Below the pieces are notes generated by a model. That model was not told the DNA's origin and searched no databases. It was given only the letters and a program-made list of their open reading frames with translations. From an uncultured Alphaproteobacteria bacterium (GTDB taxonomy: Bacteria; Pseudomonadota; Alphaproteobacteria; Caulobacterales; Caulobacteraceae), in contig CAIJOB010000032.1 of NCBI GenBank assembly GCA_903822175.1, positions 100,864-164,863 on the forward strand: a DNA stretch of 64,000 bases, written 5' to 3'. Of the stretch, positions 54,276-62,595 are shown piece after piece. The translations under genes were made by a program, and so were the position numbers. The number at the start of each line of letters is the position of its first letter. Position 1 is the stretch's first letter.

Positions 54276-54836
54276 CTACCCTGGCGGGGTATTCTCAAGG
54301 GTCCACTGCTTCAACTGGATAGTTGCGGCTTTGCGGTAACAAGCCGCCGCCTCCTTGTAGTCCTGCGGCACGCCGAGACCGGCCTCGTAGAGCGTGCCCA
54401 GATTGAAGTAGGCCTGCGCTGCTCCCTGGTCAGCGGCCTTGCGAAACCAATGGGCGGCCTTTTCGTAGTTCTGGGGCACCCCGCGGCCATCCATGTACAG
54501 GGTGGCGAGGTTGTTCTCGGCGGCGGTCACGCCCTGTTCGGCCGCCTTTTCATACCAGAAAGCCGCCTTGGCCGGGTCCGCAGCAACGCCCCAGCCTCGG
54601 AGGTAGAGGAGCCCAACAACGTTCTCACCTCTGGGGTCACCCTGGTCGGCCAAGGGCTGGGCGAGCTTCAGTGTGGTGGCGAAGTCGCCCCGGTTTAATG
54701 CGGCATCGATCGGATCGCCGGGGAACGGTGCATTAGGCGATTGGGCGAAACACGGAGTCGCGGTCACCAGAGCCGCGGCCAGCGGCAGGGCCGTCCAAAT
54801 GGCGCGCGATGGCCGTGCAGGTCGGTCGAAGTGCAT
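54276..54836 (-). CDS. exported Sel1-repeat protein
   Basis: 186 residues with a signal peptide (IWTALPLAAALVTATPCFAQ). After a linker come tetratricopeptide-like Sel1 repeats: GENVVGLLYLRGWGVAADPA, AAFWYEKAAEQGVTAAENNL, YMDGRGVPQNYEKAAHWFRK and LYEAGLGVPQDYKEAAACYR, each with the diagnostic small-residue pattern. Sel1 proteins serve as adaptors for envelope or signalling complexes. The start is ATG 54836; the TTG two codons earlier is an alternative. Repeat-rich non-coding DNA lies on both sides. Confidence 0.9.
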   Translation of the reverse strand: MHFDRPARPSRAIWTALPLAAALVTATPCFAQSPNAPFPGDPIDAALNRGDFATTLKLAQPLADQGDPRGENVVGLLYLRGWGVAADPAKAAFWYEKAAEQGVTAAENNLATLYMDGRGVPQNYEKAAHWFRKAADQGAAQAYFNLGTLYEAGLGVPQDYKEAAACYRKAATIQLKQWTLENTPPG

Positions 54837-54926
54837 ATCCAAGTCAGGCCCCCGTCGTCCCGGACATGGCGATCCTAGTGGCTAAGCGGTCCGTCGGACA
54901 GACCGAGCTTAGATCACCCCGACGCT

Positions 54927-55027
54927 CGTCATCACCGGGCTTGTCCCGGTGATCCATAGACGCGGTCGTCGCGGGCAAATCTCAAGCGCCGCGTTTCTGG
55001 ATGGCCGGGACAAGCCCGGCCATGACG
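54927..55027. repeat. REP/BIME-like palindromic element
   Basis: Left arm 54927-54956 (CGTCATCACCGGGCTTGTCC...) and right arm 54998-55027 (...GGACAAGCCCGGCCATGACG) are inverted copies matching at 26 of 30 positions. Each arm also has its own hairpin CCGGG/CCCGG around CTTGT or ACAAG. This family of repeats (CCGGGCTTGTCCCGG core) is widespread in alphaproteobacterial intergenic DNA and is thought to be REP-like. Function unknown; no transposase is linked here. Confidence 0.8.
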
Positions 55028-55178
55028 ATCAGGAGGGGGAGTGAAACAGCGTCCGTCGGACAGAGCGAGCCATAGATCTCATGGCAGCCAGTTTGCCTGC
55101 CGGTCTCGGTAACTCAAGGAGCGGCCAAAGAGCCGCCCGCGAAGCGGCGCGCCCCAACCTTCCTGCAAAGGGGAGCGC

Positions 55179-55241
55179 GTCCTTGACTTGCCGAGGCCGG
55201 AAGGCTCGCATCTGCCGTGAGATTTAAGGGCGGGAGGCGCC
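55179..55241 (+). repeat. promoter-like repeat, copy C
   Basis: Counterpart of copy B, 1081 bases downstream and in the same orientation. TTGACTTG, GGCTCGCATC, GCCGTGAGATTTAAGGG and GGGAGGCGC are evident. It ends 35 bases before the start codon of the accessory gene at 55276, so this copy may supply that gene's promoter. Confidence 0.6.
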
Positions 55242-55275
55242 TGAAGGCGCTCCGCTTGAAGCCAACAGGACTTGA

Positions 55276-56031
55276 ATGCCACGCGACAGCCTATCCGAAT
55301 GGACTGAGCTGCTCGATCAATTTGGCGAGCTAGGCGCCGAAATCCATGGTCACACCAAGGATATGCAGGGCGAGAGTGATGACCCCGCGATAGTCGGCGC
55401 GATCCTTTTCAACCGAGCCTGGGGCCATTTTCGCAGTTTCTCCCTGCTGTGGAGAAACCGCCTATCCCTGGATGCCGATGTCGTTCTCAGGAATTGCTGC
55501 GAGGCGGCGATCTGTCTTGCAAACTTGGAGAAGCGGCCGGCCGATTTCATTGCCGACCTCCGTAGCGACGCCGCCCATACCCTGGAGCGTCAGATTGCGA
55601 TGTGGAAGACGATCAAGGGCACCGACGATCTGGTACGCAACGCCGAACGCCATTTGACCGAGATTTTTGGCGCTGGTCAGCCGAATTCAAAAAAATTCAA
55701 CCGGCTAGATCTGTCATCACTCGCCAAGCAGGCCGACGCCGACATTCTCTACCGCTTCTACCAATCAACATCAGGGATGACCGCGCACATCACAGGCTTG
55801 TCGCTGCTCTTCCACGTGGCCGAAGACGGAAGCGCTGAGGCGCTGGCGCTGCACAATCAGCGGCGGGAGAAGCAACGAGCGCAATCTGTGATGAGTATGT
55901 GCATTGTTGGTGGCGTAGCCATGCACGCGTCGTGCCGCCTCCTCTCGCTCTCGGAAATAGGCGAGGCCGAACGCTTAGCGCTCATCGGCCAGGCCATTGG
56001 ACGGCGCGATATCGAAGAAGACCCCGACTAA
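55276..56031 (+). CDS. hypothetical accessory protein, DUF5677-like
   Basis: 251 residues, mostly alpha-helical, with segments such as NRAWGHFRSFSLLWRNRLSL, VLRNCCEAAICLANLEKRPA and YRFYQSTSGMTAHITGLSLL, which resemble the DUF5677 group (weak recognition). It is less GC-rich than its neighbours, and its codon use is looser; it sits beside REP-like and promoter-like repeats. These are typical marks of acquired accessory genes. AGGA lies five bases before the ATG. It has no signal peptide. A role in defence or stress has been suggested for relatives but cannot be claimed here. Confidence 0.72.
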   Translation: MPRDSLSEWTELLDQFGELGAEIHGHTKDMQGESDDPAIVGAILFNRAWGHFRSFSLLWRNRLSLDADVVLRNCCEAAICLANLEKRPADFIADLRSDAAHTLERQIAMWKTIKGTDDLVRNAERHLTEIFGAGQPNSKKFNRLDLSSLAKQADADILYRFYQSTSGMTAHITGLSLLFHVAEDGSAEALALHNQRREKQRAQSVMSMCIVGGVAMHASCRLLSLSEIGEAERLALIGQAIGRRDIEEDPD

Positions 56032-56087
56032 CGCTTGGATCCCGGTCTTCGCGGCTCGCGAAACCGTGATGACACGCTTGGCGGGTG

Positions 56088-57131
56088 TCACTCCGCCGGC
56101 AACACGTTCTCCGCCCGCTTCGCCTGCATCTGGTCGAACTCGGCCCACACCCCACCGCCGCCGTGCCACTGGCCCCGCGTGGCGGCCTTCGAGTACTCGG
56201 TGCTGCGGGCCTCGAAGAAGTTGGCGTGTTCGACGCCGCTCAGCATCGACTGCAGCCACGGCAGCGGGTTTTCCTTCACGCCGTAGACCTCGGGCAGCTG
56301 GAGCTGGCGCAGGCGCCAGTCGGCGATGAAGCGGATGTAGGCCTTGATGTCGTCGGGCGTCATGCCCTCGATCTCGCCGGCCTCGAAGGCCAGGTCGATG
56401 AACTTGTCTTCCAGGCCGACGACGGTCTTGCAGCAGTCGACGATGTCGTCGGCCACTGACTTGGTCACCGCGCCCGTCTCGGCGTTGAAGGCGTGGTAGA
56501 CCTTGATCATCCCTTCGCAGTGCAGGCTCTCGTCGCGGACGCTCCAGCTGACGATCTGGCCCATGCCCTTCATCTTGTTGTTGCGCGGGAAGTTCATCAG
56601 CATCGCGAAGCTGGCGAACAACTGCAGCCCCTCGGTGAAGCCGCCGAACATGGCGATGGTGCGGGCGATGTCGGCGTTCGTCTCGACGCCGAACTGCTGC
56701 ATGTAGTCGTGCTTGTCGCGCATGGCCTGGTAGTCGAGGAAGGCCGTGAACTCGGCGTCCGGCATGCCGATCGTCTCGAGCAGCAGGGCGTAGGCGGCGA
56801 TGTGGATGGTCTCCATATTGGAGAAGGCCGCCAGCATCATCTTCACTTCGGTCGGTTTGAAGACCCGGGCGTAGCGCTCCATGTAGTTGTCGTTCACCTC
56901 GACATCCGACTGGGTGAAGAAGCGGAAGATCTGGGTCAGCAGATTGCGTTCGCGGTCGTTGAGCTTGGTCGCCCAGTCCTTGCAGTCCTCGCCCAGCGGC
57001 ACCTCTTCGGGCATCCAATGGACCTGCTGCTGCTTCTTCCAATACTCGTAGGCCCAGGGATAGCGGAACGGCTTGTAGGCCGCCGACGGCGTGAGCAGGC
57101 CTGGGAGGGTGCGGATGTTGGACGTGGACAC
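56088..57131 (-). CDS. nrdB: class I ribonucleotide reductase small subunit
   Basis: Radical-generating beta subunit, 347 residues, partner of NrdA for making deoxynucleotides. FFTQSDVEVNDNYMERYARV provides the first ligand; FSNMETIHIAAYALLLETIG has the Glu-x-x-His ligands and the Tyr seven residues after that Glu, equivalent to the radical Tyr122 of E. coli; GGFTEGLQLFASFAMLM and WSVRDESLHCEGM complete the di-metal site. The C-terminal tail carries EFDQMQAKRAENVLPAE for docking to NrdA. The nrdA gene lies 3.3 kb away on the same strand, separated by two unrelated genes. Confidence 0.96.
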   Translation of the reverse strand: MSTSNIRTLPGLLTPSAAYKPFRYPWAYEYWKKQQQVHWMPEEVPLGEDCKDWATKLNDRERNLLTQIFRFFTQSDVEVNDNYMERYARVFKPTEVKMMLAAFSNMETIHIAAYALLLETIGMPDAEFTAFLDYQAMRDKHDYMQQFGVETNADIARTIAMFGGFTEGLQLFASFAMLMNFPRNNKMKGMGQIVSWSVRDESLHCEGMIKVYHAFNAETGAVTKSVADDIVDCCKTVVGLEDKFIDLAFEAGEIEGMTPDDIKAYIRFIADWRLRQLQLPEVYGVKENPLPWLQSMLSGVEHANFFEARSTEYSKAATRGQWHGGGGVWAEFDQMQAKRAENVLPAE

Positions 57132-57291
57132 GGTGCAGAATCCCGGACGCTGGCGGCGGATGGAAGGCCAAGGATAGTCACCAAAGACTAACCATATCTA
57201 GCGCCATCTTGCCGCGCCGACCCAAGATGTTGTGAACAAGCCTGGGGATGGATCGAAGGCTGCGGGGCGCGGCTGGCGAGCCAAACCCCCT

Positions 57292-59160
57292 CTACGACCT
57301 CGCCTGCAAACTCGGATCCAGGCTGGCCTTCGCGCCGCTGATGGTGGTCTTGAACAGGTCGAGGACCTTGCTGCGTCCGCCAAACGTCCAGCCGAGATTG
57401 AGATAGAGCCGGATGCCGGCGTTGGTGATGCCGCTCCAGAACCCTTTGCCGCTGGCCGCCTGGGCCTTGAGATTGCTGAAGATCGCATCGGCCCGCGCGC
57501 CCACCAGGTCGGTGTAGCGCTGGATGTCGGCGTCGCTCAGCGCCTGCCAGTTCCAGGTCGGCAGGGGCTGCTCGTCGGCGGCGCGGCCCCGCAGGGGCAC
57601 CAGCACCCGATAGGTTATCCCGCCGTCCACGAACTCGTCGTCGCCCGCCCAGCCGCCGACGCCAGCCACGATCGGATTGTTGGCCGGAAGCGCAAACGCC
57701 TTGCGGAGGAACTGCTGGGCGTTGCGCCGGCCCACCAGGAAGTCGTGATCGCGGTAGGCCTGGGCGGCAAAGCCCAGGAAGGCGTCCATGGGCGCCGACA
57801 GCAGCGCCTGGCTGGGCGGCCAGTTGACGTTGGGATGCAGCGGACTGGGGCGCGTGGGCGCGATCATGAAGCGGCTGAGGATCGCCTCATCCTTGATCTG
57901 GGCCAGGTCCACGGTGTCGAGCCGATCCTGCATGATCGGCGAGAAGACCAGCTTCGAGATGACCGTGAACAGCCCCAGCGCGTCCTGCGGGTTCGGCGGA
58001 CCGGGCTCGGCGTCGTCGGCCAGGGGATCGACCAGGATCACCGCGCGGTTGGCGAGCGCGCCGTCCTGCGGGTTCTGCCCGCGCACGCCCACCAGGCGGT
58101 CGTGCGCCAGGTTGAAGGGCTTGTTGTCGAACAGACCGCCGTCGGTGGCCGGATAGTTCAGCGGATCGGCCGGGCTCGGCTGGTCGGCCGCCAGCGCCGG
58201 CGGCCAGACGGGCTGGTCCTTCACCGCCGCGCCGCGGATTCGATCCCAGTAGGCCGTCCGCCACTGATAGACGACCGGGTTCTGCGGCACCGGCGTCACC
58301 TTGAAGACGATCGGGATGGCCGAGGTCGCCACCATGGTGGCGTCGAACATCTCCCGCGCTCTGGCGAGCGGCGGCGGGGCGGCCGGCGCGGGCGCGTCGA
58401 AGATGCCTCGGGGCAGGTCGTGGCAGTCGGGCGCGCCGCCGATGCCATTGGCCACGCCGCCGACATGGGTCGTGCTGACCGCGAAGCCGACATTGTCGCG
58501 GTGGGCCTGGTACCACTCGTTGGTGATCGCCGCGCCCATGCCCAGGCGGCTGAAGTCGAGCGTGTAGGGGATGCCGTCGAGATTGCCGATGGTGCCGCGA
58601 AACTCCAGCGGATCGGCCACCCAGTCCCGGCCCGTGGCCTCGGGGAAGGGCTCGATCGCGGTCAGGACGGTCTTGCAGATCTCCGCGGGCGCGCTGTGGA
58701 ACAGGTAGATCTGGCCACTCGCCACCTCCTGGGGGTTCGAGAGCAGGCGGTCGAGGGTGATCAGCGTCACCCAGGCGTTGTAGTGCGGGTTGTCGTTCTT
58801 GGGCTGCACCACCGGCAAGGTCGGGTCGGCGGCGCGGTACCTGGCCCAGAGGTCGTCGTGATAGACGTGCGGAAAGGCCTTGATGACGGCCAAGGACGCC
58901 AGGCCCTGGCTGAGGCCGCCCGCCGAGGTGCCCACCAGATGGGTGATCCGCACCTGGTGATTGGGCGCCTGGCCGGCGCGCGCGGCCTTCCGCCATTCCT
59001 CGAACGCCTCCCAGATGAAGTCGAGGACGCCGGCGACATAGGGGCCCGTCGCCGTCCCGCCGCAGCAGGCGATGGCCAGCTCGAAGACCCCCGCGGGCGG
59101 CGGATCGCGGAAGGATGGGAAGTGCTGCTGCAGCAGCGCGTCGCTGTAAGGCTGGATCAT
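57292..59160 (-). CDS. patatin-like phospholipase domain protein (622 aa)
   Basis: Acyl hydrolase with a patatin-type catalytic dyad: GGTATGPYVAGVLDF gives a G-G-x-x-x-G oxyanion loop, LVGTSAGGLSQGLA carries the nucleophile Ser in G-x-S-x-G, and PATDGGLFDNKPF has the Asp of the D-G-G motif. The remainder (over 250 residues) is an unusual C-terminal extension with no domain I can name; SKVLDLFKTTISGAK is near the end. No clear signal peptide. It is longer than typical bacterial patatins. It lies between nrdA and nrdB, 131 bases upstream of the nrdB start region and 102 bases after the LpxR-like gene. Confidence 0.85.
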   Translation of the reverse strand: MIQPYSDALLQQHFPSFRDPPPAGVFELAIACCGGTATGPYVAGVLDFIWEAFEEWRKAARAGQAPNHQVRITHLVGTSAGGLSQGLASLAVIKAFPHVYHDDLWARYRAADPTLPVVQPKNDNPHYNAWVTLITLDRLLSNPQEVASGQIYLFHSAPAEICKTVLTAIEPFPEATGRDWVADPLEFRGTIGNLDGIPYTLDFSRLGMGAAITNEWYQAHRDNVGFAVSTTHVGGVANGIGGAPDCHDLPRGIFDAPAPAAPPPLARAREMFDATMVATSAIPIVFKVTPVPQNPVVYQWRTAYWDRIRGAAVKDQPVWPPALAADQPSPADPLNYPATDGGLFDNKPFNLAHDRLVGVRGQNPQDGALANRAVILVDPLADDAEPGPPNPQDALGLFTVISKLVFSPIMQDRLDTVDLAQIKDEAILSRFMIAPTRPSPLHPNVNWPPSQALLSAPMDAFLGFAAQAYRDHDFLVGRRNAQQFLRKAFALPANNPIVAGVGGWAGDDEFVDGGITYRVLVPLRGRAADEQPLPTWNWQALSDADIQRYTDLVGARADAIFSNLKAQAASGKGFWSGITNAGIRLYLNLGWTFGGRSKVLDLFKTTISGAKASLDPSLQARS

Positions 59161-59262
59161 GTCGCGTCCCCGGATAGAGCCCGGGTCGAACGCTATTGGC
59201 GAAACGCCGATATCGCAACCAAAAGTGGATGTGCTTTGAAATGCCCGCCTGGGGCGATCCGC

Positions 59263-60144
59263 CTAGTGCGGGCGGATGGAGAGGGAGAAGGCCACCATCG
59301 AGTCGGCCTTGGGGTCGACGCCGAACAGCATGTTCTGGCCCTTCACCTCGCGGTGGATGTAGCCGAACGAGGTCTGCATATCGCCCTTGCGCCAGCCCAC
59401 GCCCACCTGGGCGTCGCCGGTCAGCGTCGAGGTCTGGTCGGTGGACCAGCCGGCGCGGTTCCAGCCCTGGTCGCCGTGCAGCATGTTCATGCCGACCGCG
59501 CGCCCGCTCGCCGCGGCGAACAGATACCAGCGGCCCCGCGCGCCGAAGGACCCACCGTCCTGCACGCCCATGGCGTTCAGCCGCTCGGCCACGCTGGCGT
59601 CTGCCTGCATCAGGCGGATCGTCGCGCCGGCCTCGGCGGAGGTGCCATAGCTGGTCACGCCCAGGCCCGCGTGCGGCGTCAGGTCGACCCCAAAGGCGCC
59701 GGTCCTGAGCGCGAAGGCCGACGGCCAGGCGCGGATGATGGTGACGTCGTAGGAGTCCGGGTCGTACTGCGCGTGGCTGAGCGCCAGCGGCAGGCCGCCC
59801 GGCGTGCGCAGGGCGCCGCCGACGCTGACGCGGAGCGAATCGACCGGCCCGCCGGCGCCGGCGGGCGTCAGCTGCGTCTCCCCGGTCATCCAGCGCATCA
59901 GGCCGGCGCCTGGCTGATAGGTCTCGCGGTCCATCAGCTGGCCGATCGGGTCGACGCTGTTAGCGGCGGATTTGGGGGCGAAGGCGGCGCCGTTCAGGAC
60001 GGCGAGCGCCGCGTCTTCATCAGCGTGCGCCGGGCTCGCGAGCAGGCTGCTGGAAACGGGAATGACCGAGGTGAGCGATTGCGCACTCGCGGCGGTCGCC
60101 GCGGCGCAGGTCAGGACGGTGGCTAGAATAGCCAGCGGCCGCAT
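59263..60144 (-). CDS. LpxR/DUF2219-like outer-membrane protein
   Basis: 293 residues with a signal peptide (LAILATVLTCAAATAASAQ). The mature protein is beta-rich with a Phe-patterned last strand (VAFSLSIRPH). GDAQVGVGWRKGDMQTSFGY, RWYLFAAASGRAVGMNMLHG and LDRETYQPGAGLMRW resemble lipid A 3'-O-deacylase LpxR relatives (DUF2219), which sit in the outer membrane and remove an acyl chain from lipid A. I recognise the group from these segments, but the enzyme's His/Ser catalytic residues could not be confirmed. A small inverted repeat (GCTATG...CATAGC, 60187-60205) lies 43 bases upstream. Confidence 0.68.
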   Translation of the reverse strand: MRPLAILATVLTCAAATAASAQSLTSVIPVSSSLLASPAHADEDAALAVLNGAAFAPKSAANSVDPIGQLMDRETYQPGAGLMRWMTGETQLTPAGAGGPVDSLRVSVGGALRTPGGLPLALSHAQYDPDSYDVTIIRAWPSAFALRTGAFGVDLTPHAGLGVTSYGTSAEAGATIRLMQADASVAERLNAMGVQDGGSFGARGRWYLFAAASGRAVGMNMLHGDQGWNRAGWSTDQTSTLTGDAQVGVGWRKGDMQTSFGYIHREVKGQNMLFGVDPKADSMVAFSLSIRPH

Positions 60145-60186
60145 CGTCTCGTTCTCCCCAGCCCGCCGTCTAGTCTGCGGTCCGTT

Positions 60187-60205
60187 GCTATGTGTTCTGC
60201 ATAGC
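60187..60205. promoter_or_regulatory. inverted repeat upstream of the LpxR-like gene
   Basis: GCTATG and CATAGC are separated by seven bases and lie 43 bases before the LpxR-like start codon. This could be an operator or an mRNA hairpin. The rest of the 60145-60430 stretch shows no open frame or terminator I can support. Confidence 0.35.
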
Positions 60206-60430
60206 GAAAGTCGCAAACCGATCAGCGGTTCCCCAAAGACAGCGTAGGCACGCGCCGACGCTTTCGCGAGTCATTTCCGCCACATGCATAAACTGTGCCG
60301 AAAAGCCGCGTTCCCCTTAGTTACAGGGACGCCGCGACGGGTTCATCGCCTCAACCGTAGGCAATGCCGTTTTTCGGCCCGGGTTCGGCCCGCTCGATGT
60401 TAGCCTGATACCCCTTGGGGAAATCGCCGC

Positions 60431-62290
60431 CTACTGGCAGGCGAGGCACTCTTCGTAATCGGTCTTGGCGACGCCCGACATGTCCACCGCCGCGTGGGTT
60501 TCACCCCCGGCATGGGCTGCGCGCTGCACCGACTTGGAGCGCAGGTAGTAGAGCGACTTGCAGCCGCGTTCCCAGGCCTGCCAGTGCAGCATGTGCAGGT
60601 CCCATTTATCGACATCGCCCGGCAGGAAGATGTTGATCGACTGGGACTGGCAGATTTCCGGCGTCCGGTCGGCGGCGAGTTCGACGACCCAGCGCTGGTC
60701 GATCTCGAAGGCGGTCTTGTAGACGTCCTTGTCGTCGGGGCTGAGGAAGTCGAGGTGCTGGACCGAGCCCTCGTTCTCGAGGATTCCGTCCCAGACGGAC
60801 GAGGTGTTCTGGCCCTTCTCGGCGAGGAGCTTTTCCAGGTAGGGGCTCTTCACCGCAAACGTGCCGCTGAGCGTCTTGTGGCTGTAGATATTGGCCGGGA
60901 TCGGCTCGATGCCGGCCGAGGTGCCGCCGCAGATGATCGAGATCGAGGCGGTGGGCGCGATCGCCAGCTTGTGGCTGAACCGTTCCATGATGTTGCGGTC
61001 GGCGGCGTCCGGGCACGGCCCGCGTTCTGCGGCCAGCGTCCGCGAAGCCGCGTCGCACTGGCGGCGCAGGGTCTTGAAGAGCCGCATATTCCAGCTCTTG
61101 GCCAGCGCGCTCTCGAACGGCACGTTCTGCTGCTGCAGGAAGGTGTGGAAGCCCATCAGGCCAAGGCCCACCGACCGCTCACGCTTGGCGGCGTAGACGG
61201 CGTTGGCCATTTCCGGCGGCGCGCGCTGGATGAAGTCCTCCAGCACATTGTCGAGGAAGCGCATGACGTCCTCGATGAAGGTCGGATGGTCGCGCCATTC
61301 CAGGAAGGTTTCGGCGTTGACGCTGGAGAGGCAGCAGACCGCGGTCCGCTCGGTGCCCAGGTGATCCTTGCCGGTGTGCAGCACGATCTCGGAGCAGAGG
61401 TTGGACTGGCGCACCGACAGGCCCAGCTCCCGCTGATGCTGTGGCATGGAGCGGTTCACGGTGTCGGCGAAGATCAGGTAGGGCTCGCCGGTCTGCAGGC
61501 GGATTTCGAGGATCTTCTGCCAGAGCGTGCGGGCGTCGACCTCCTTGACCACGTCCTTGGTCTTGGGCGAGCGCAGGCCGAACGTGGCGCCGTCGCGCAC
61601 CGCTTCCATGAACTCGTCGGTGATCGAGATGCCGTGATGAAGGTTCAGGGACTTGCGGTTGAAGTCGCCGGACGGCTTGCGGATTTCGAGGAACTCCTCG
61701 ATCTCCGGATGGTGGATGTCGAGGTAGACCGCCGCCGAGCCCCGGCGCAGGGAGCCCTGGCTGATGGCCAGCGTGAGCGAGTCCATCACGCGAATGAAGG
61801 GGATGATGCCGCTGGTCTGGCCCGCGCCCTTCACCTTTTCGCCGATGGAGCGCACGCCGCCCCAGTAGGTGCCGATCCCGCCGCCGTTGGAAGCCAGGTG
61901 CACGTTCTCGTTCCAGACGCTCTGGATGCCTTCCAGGCTGTCGGGCACGGCGTTGAGGAAGCAGGAAATCGGCAGGCCGCGGTTCGCGCCGCCGTTCGAC
62001 AGCACCGGCGTCGAGGGCATGAACCACAGCTTGGAAATGTAGTCATAAACCCGTTGCGCGTGGTCGGCATCATCGGCGTAGGCCGTGGCGACTCGCGCGA
62101 ACATGTCCTGGTAGCTCTCGCCGGCCAGCAGGTAGCGGTCTTCAAGGGTGGTTTTGCCAAAGTCGGTCAACAAGGCGTCACGCGACCGGTCGACCTCGAC
62201 CTTCCGGACCAGGGTCAGCTGCGGGCGCGACGGCTCGTCGACAACCCGTTCAATAGACTCGGCAATCCCAACTTTCGCCGCTTCACTCAT
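60431..62290 (-). CDS. nrdA: class I ribonucleotide reductase large subunit
   Basis: Catalytic alpha subunit, 619 residues. STPVLSNGGANRGLPISCFL carries the first redox Cys, SNLCSEIVLHTGK and CCLSSVNAETF hold the thiyl-radical and second redox Cys area, KPSGDFNRKSLNLHHGISI and ATISIICGGTSAGIEPI-like phosphate loop follow, and the tail ECLACQ holds the C-x-x-C reductant pair. The N-terminal ATP-cone (overall activity site) of E. coli NrdA is absent; the protein starts straight with the ten-helix domain. Without it, dATP feedback must act elsewhere. Two NrdR-like boxes lie 55-102 bases upstream. Confidence 0.96.
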   Translation of the reverse strand: MSEAAKVGIAESIERVVDEPSRPQLTLVRKVEVDRSRDALLTDFGKTTLEDRYLLAGESYQDMFARVATAYADDADHAQRVYDYISKLWFMPSTPVLSNGGANRGLPISCFLNAVPDSLEGIQSVWNENVHLASNGGGIGTYWGGVRSIGEKVKGAGQTSGIIPFIRVMDSLTLAISQGSLRRGSAAVYLDIHHPEIEEFLEIRKPSGDFNRKSLNLHHGISITDEFMEAVRDGATFGLRSPKTKDVVKEVDARTLWQKILEIRLQTGEPYLIFADTVNRSMPQHQRELGLSVRQSNLCSEIVLHTGKDHLGTERTAVCCLSSVNAETFLEWRDHPTFIEDVMRFLDNVLEDFIQRAPPEMANAVYAAKRERSVGLGLMGFHTFLQQQNVPFESALAKSWNMRLFKTLRRQCDAASRTLAAERGPCPDAADRNIMERFSHKLAIAPTASISIICGGTSAGIEPIPANIYSHKTLSGTFAVKSPYLEKLLAEKGQNTSSVWDGILENEGSVQHLDFLSPDDKDVYKTAFEIDQRWVVELAADRTPEICQSQSINIFLPGDVDKWDLHMLHWQAWERGCKSLYYLRSKSVQRAAHAGGETHAAVDMSGVAKTDYEECLACQ

Positions 62291-62595
62291 CGTCCCTGAC
62301 CTATGCCCCTAGAGGAACCCGCCACCCCTTGGCTTGGCTCCCTGCCCCTACATGTTGTGTGGCGACACGCCCGAACAACCTACATATGGGGCACCCGTCC
62401 TAATGACTCGTCAATGAGGACGGCCATCGGCGCCCAGCTTTTTTCGTAAACCAAAGGTTAACGAGCAGCCTTGCCTCTCGGCAGATCAAGGGCTTGGCGG
62501 TCATTGCCGCACCCCCGCTCACGACACTGTGAAGGGCTTACCGCGTAAGTGGCCGGACGCGCGCGATTGGGGCCGGAGTCGCTGCGTTGGGCCGT
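62291..62595. promoter_or_regulatory. nrdA upstream region
   Basis: 305 gene-free bases between nrdA and the MerR-like gene, both on the minus strand. It contains the NrdR-like tandem boxes noted separately. The part from 62400 to 62595 shows no open frame or repeat I can support. The nrdA promoter presumably lies near 62340-62420. Confidence 0.55.
62345..62392 (-). promoter_or_regulatory. tandem NrdR-like boxes
   Basis: On the minus strand, ACACAACATGTAGGGG (62345-62360) matches the NrdR box ACACWATATATWGTGT at about 12 of 16 positions and GCCCCATATGTAGGTT (62377-62392) at about 10 of 16. They are spaced 32 bases apart, three helical turns, as expected of NrdR tandem sites. NrdR represses ribonucleotide reductase genes when dATP is high; no nrdR gene is in this window. 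Confidence 0.55.

Larger units (their letters stand above)
54837..55275. other. gene-free region carrying repeats
   Basis: About 430 bases between the Sel1 gene and the accessory gene at 55276. It contains the REP/BIME-like element (54927-55027) and repeat copy C (55179-55241), described separately. Open frames here are short and Arg-rich. The run of different repeats suggests a site of past insertion or rearrangement. Confidence 0.6.

Noticed and set aside
57132..57291. NrdR boxes upstream of nrdB
   Set aside because: A CTAGATATGG-like segment gives only a weak match and no properly spaced partner was found.
57232..60126. 964-codon open frame on the plus strand opposite the patatin and LpxR-like genes
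   Set aside because: Arg/Gly/His-rich shadow produced by high-GC codon bias of the genes on the other strand; no domain or ribosome binding site.
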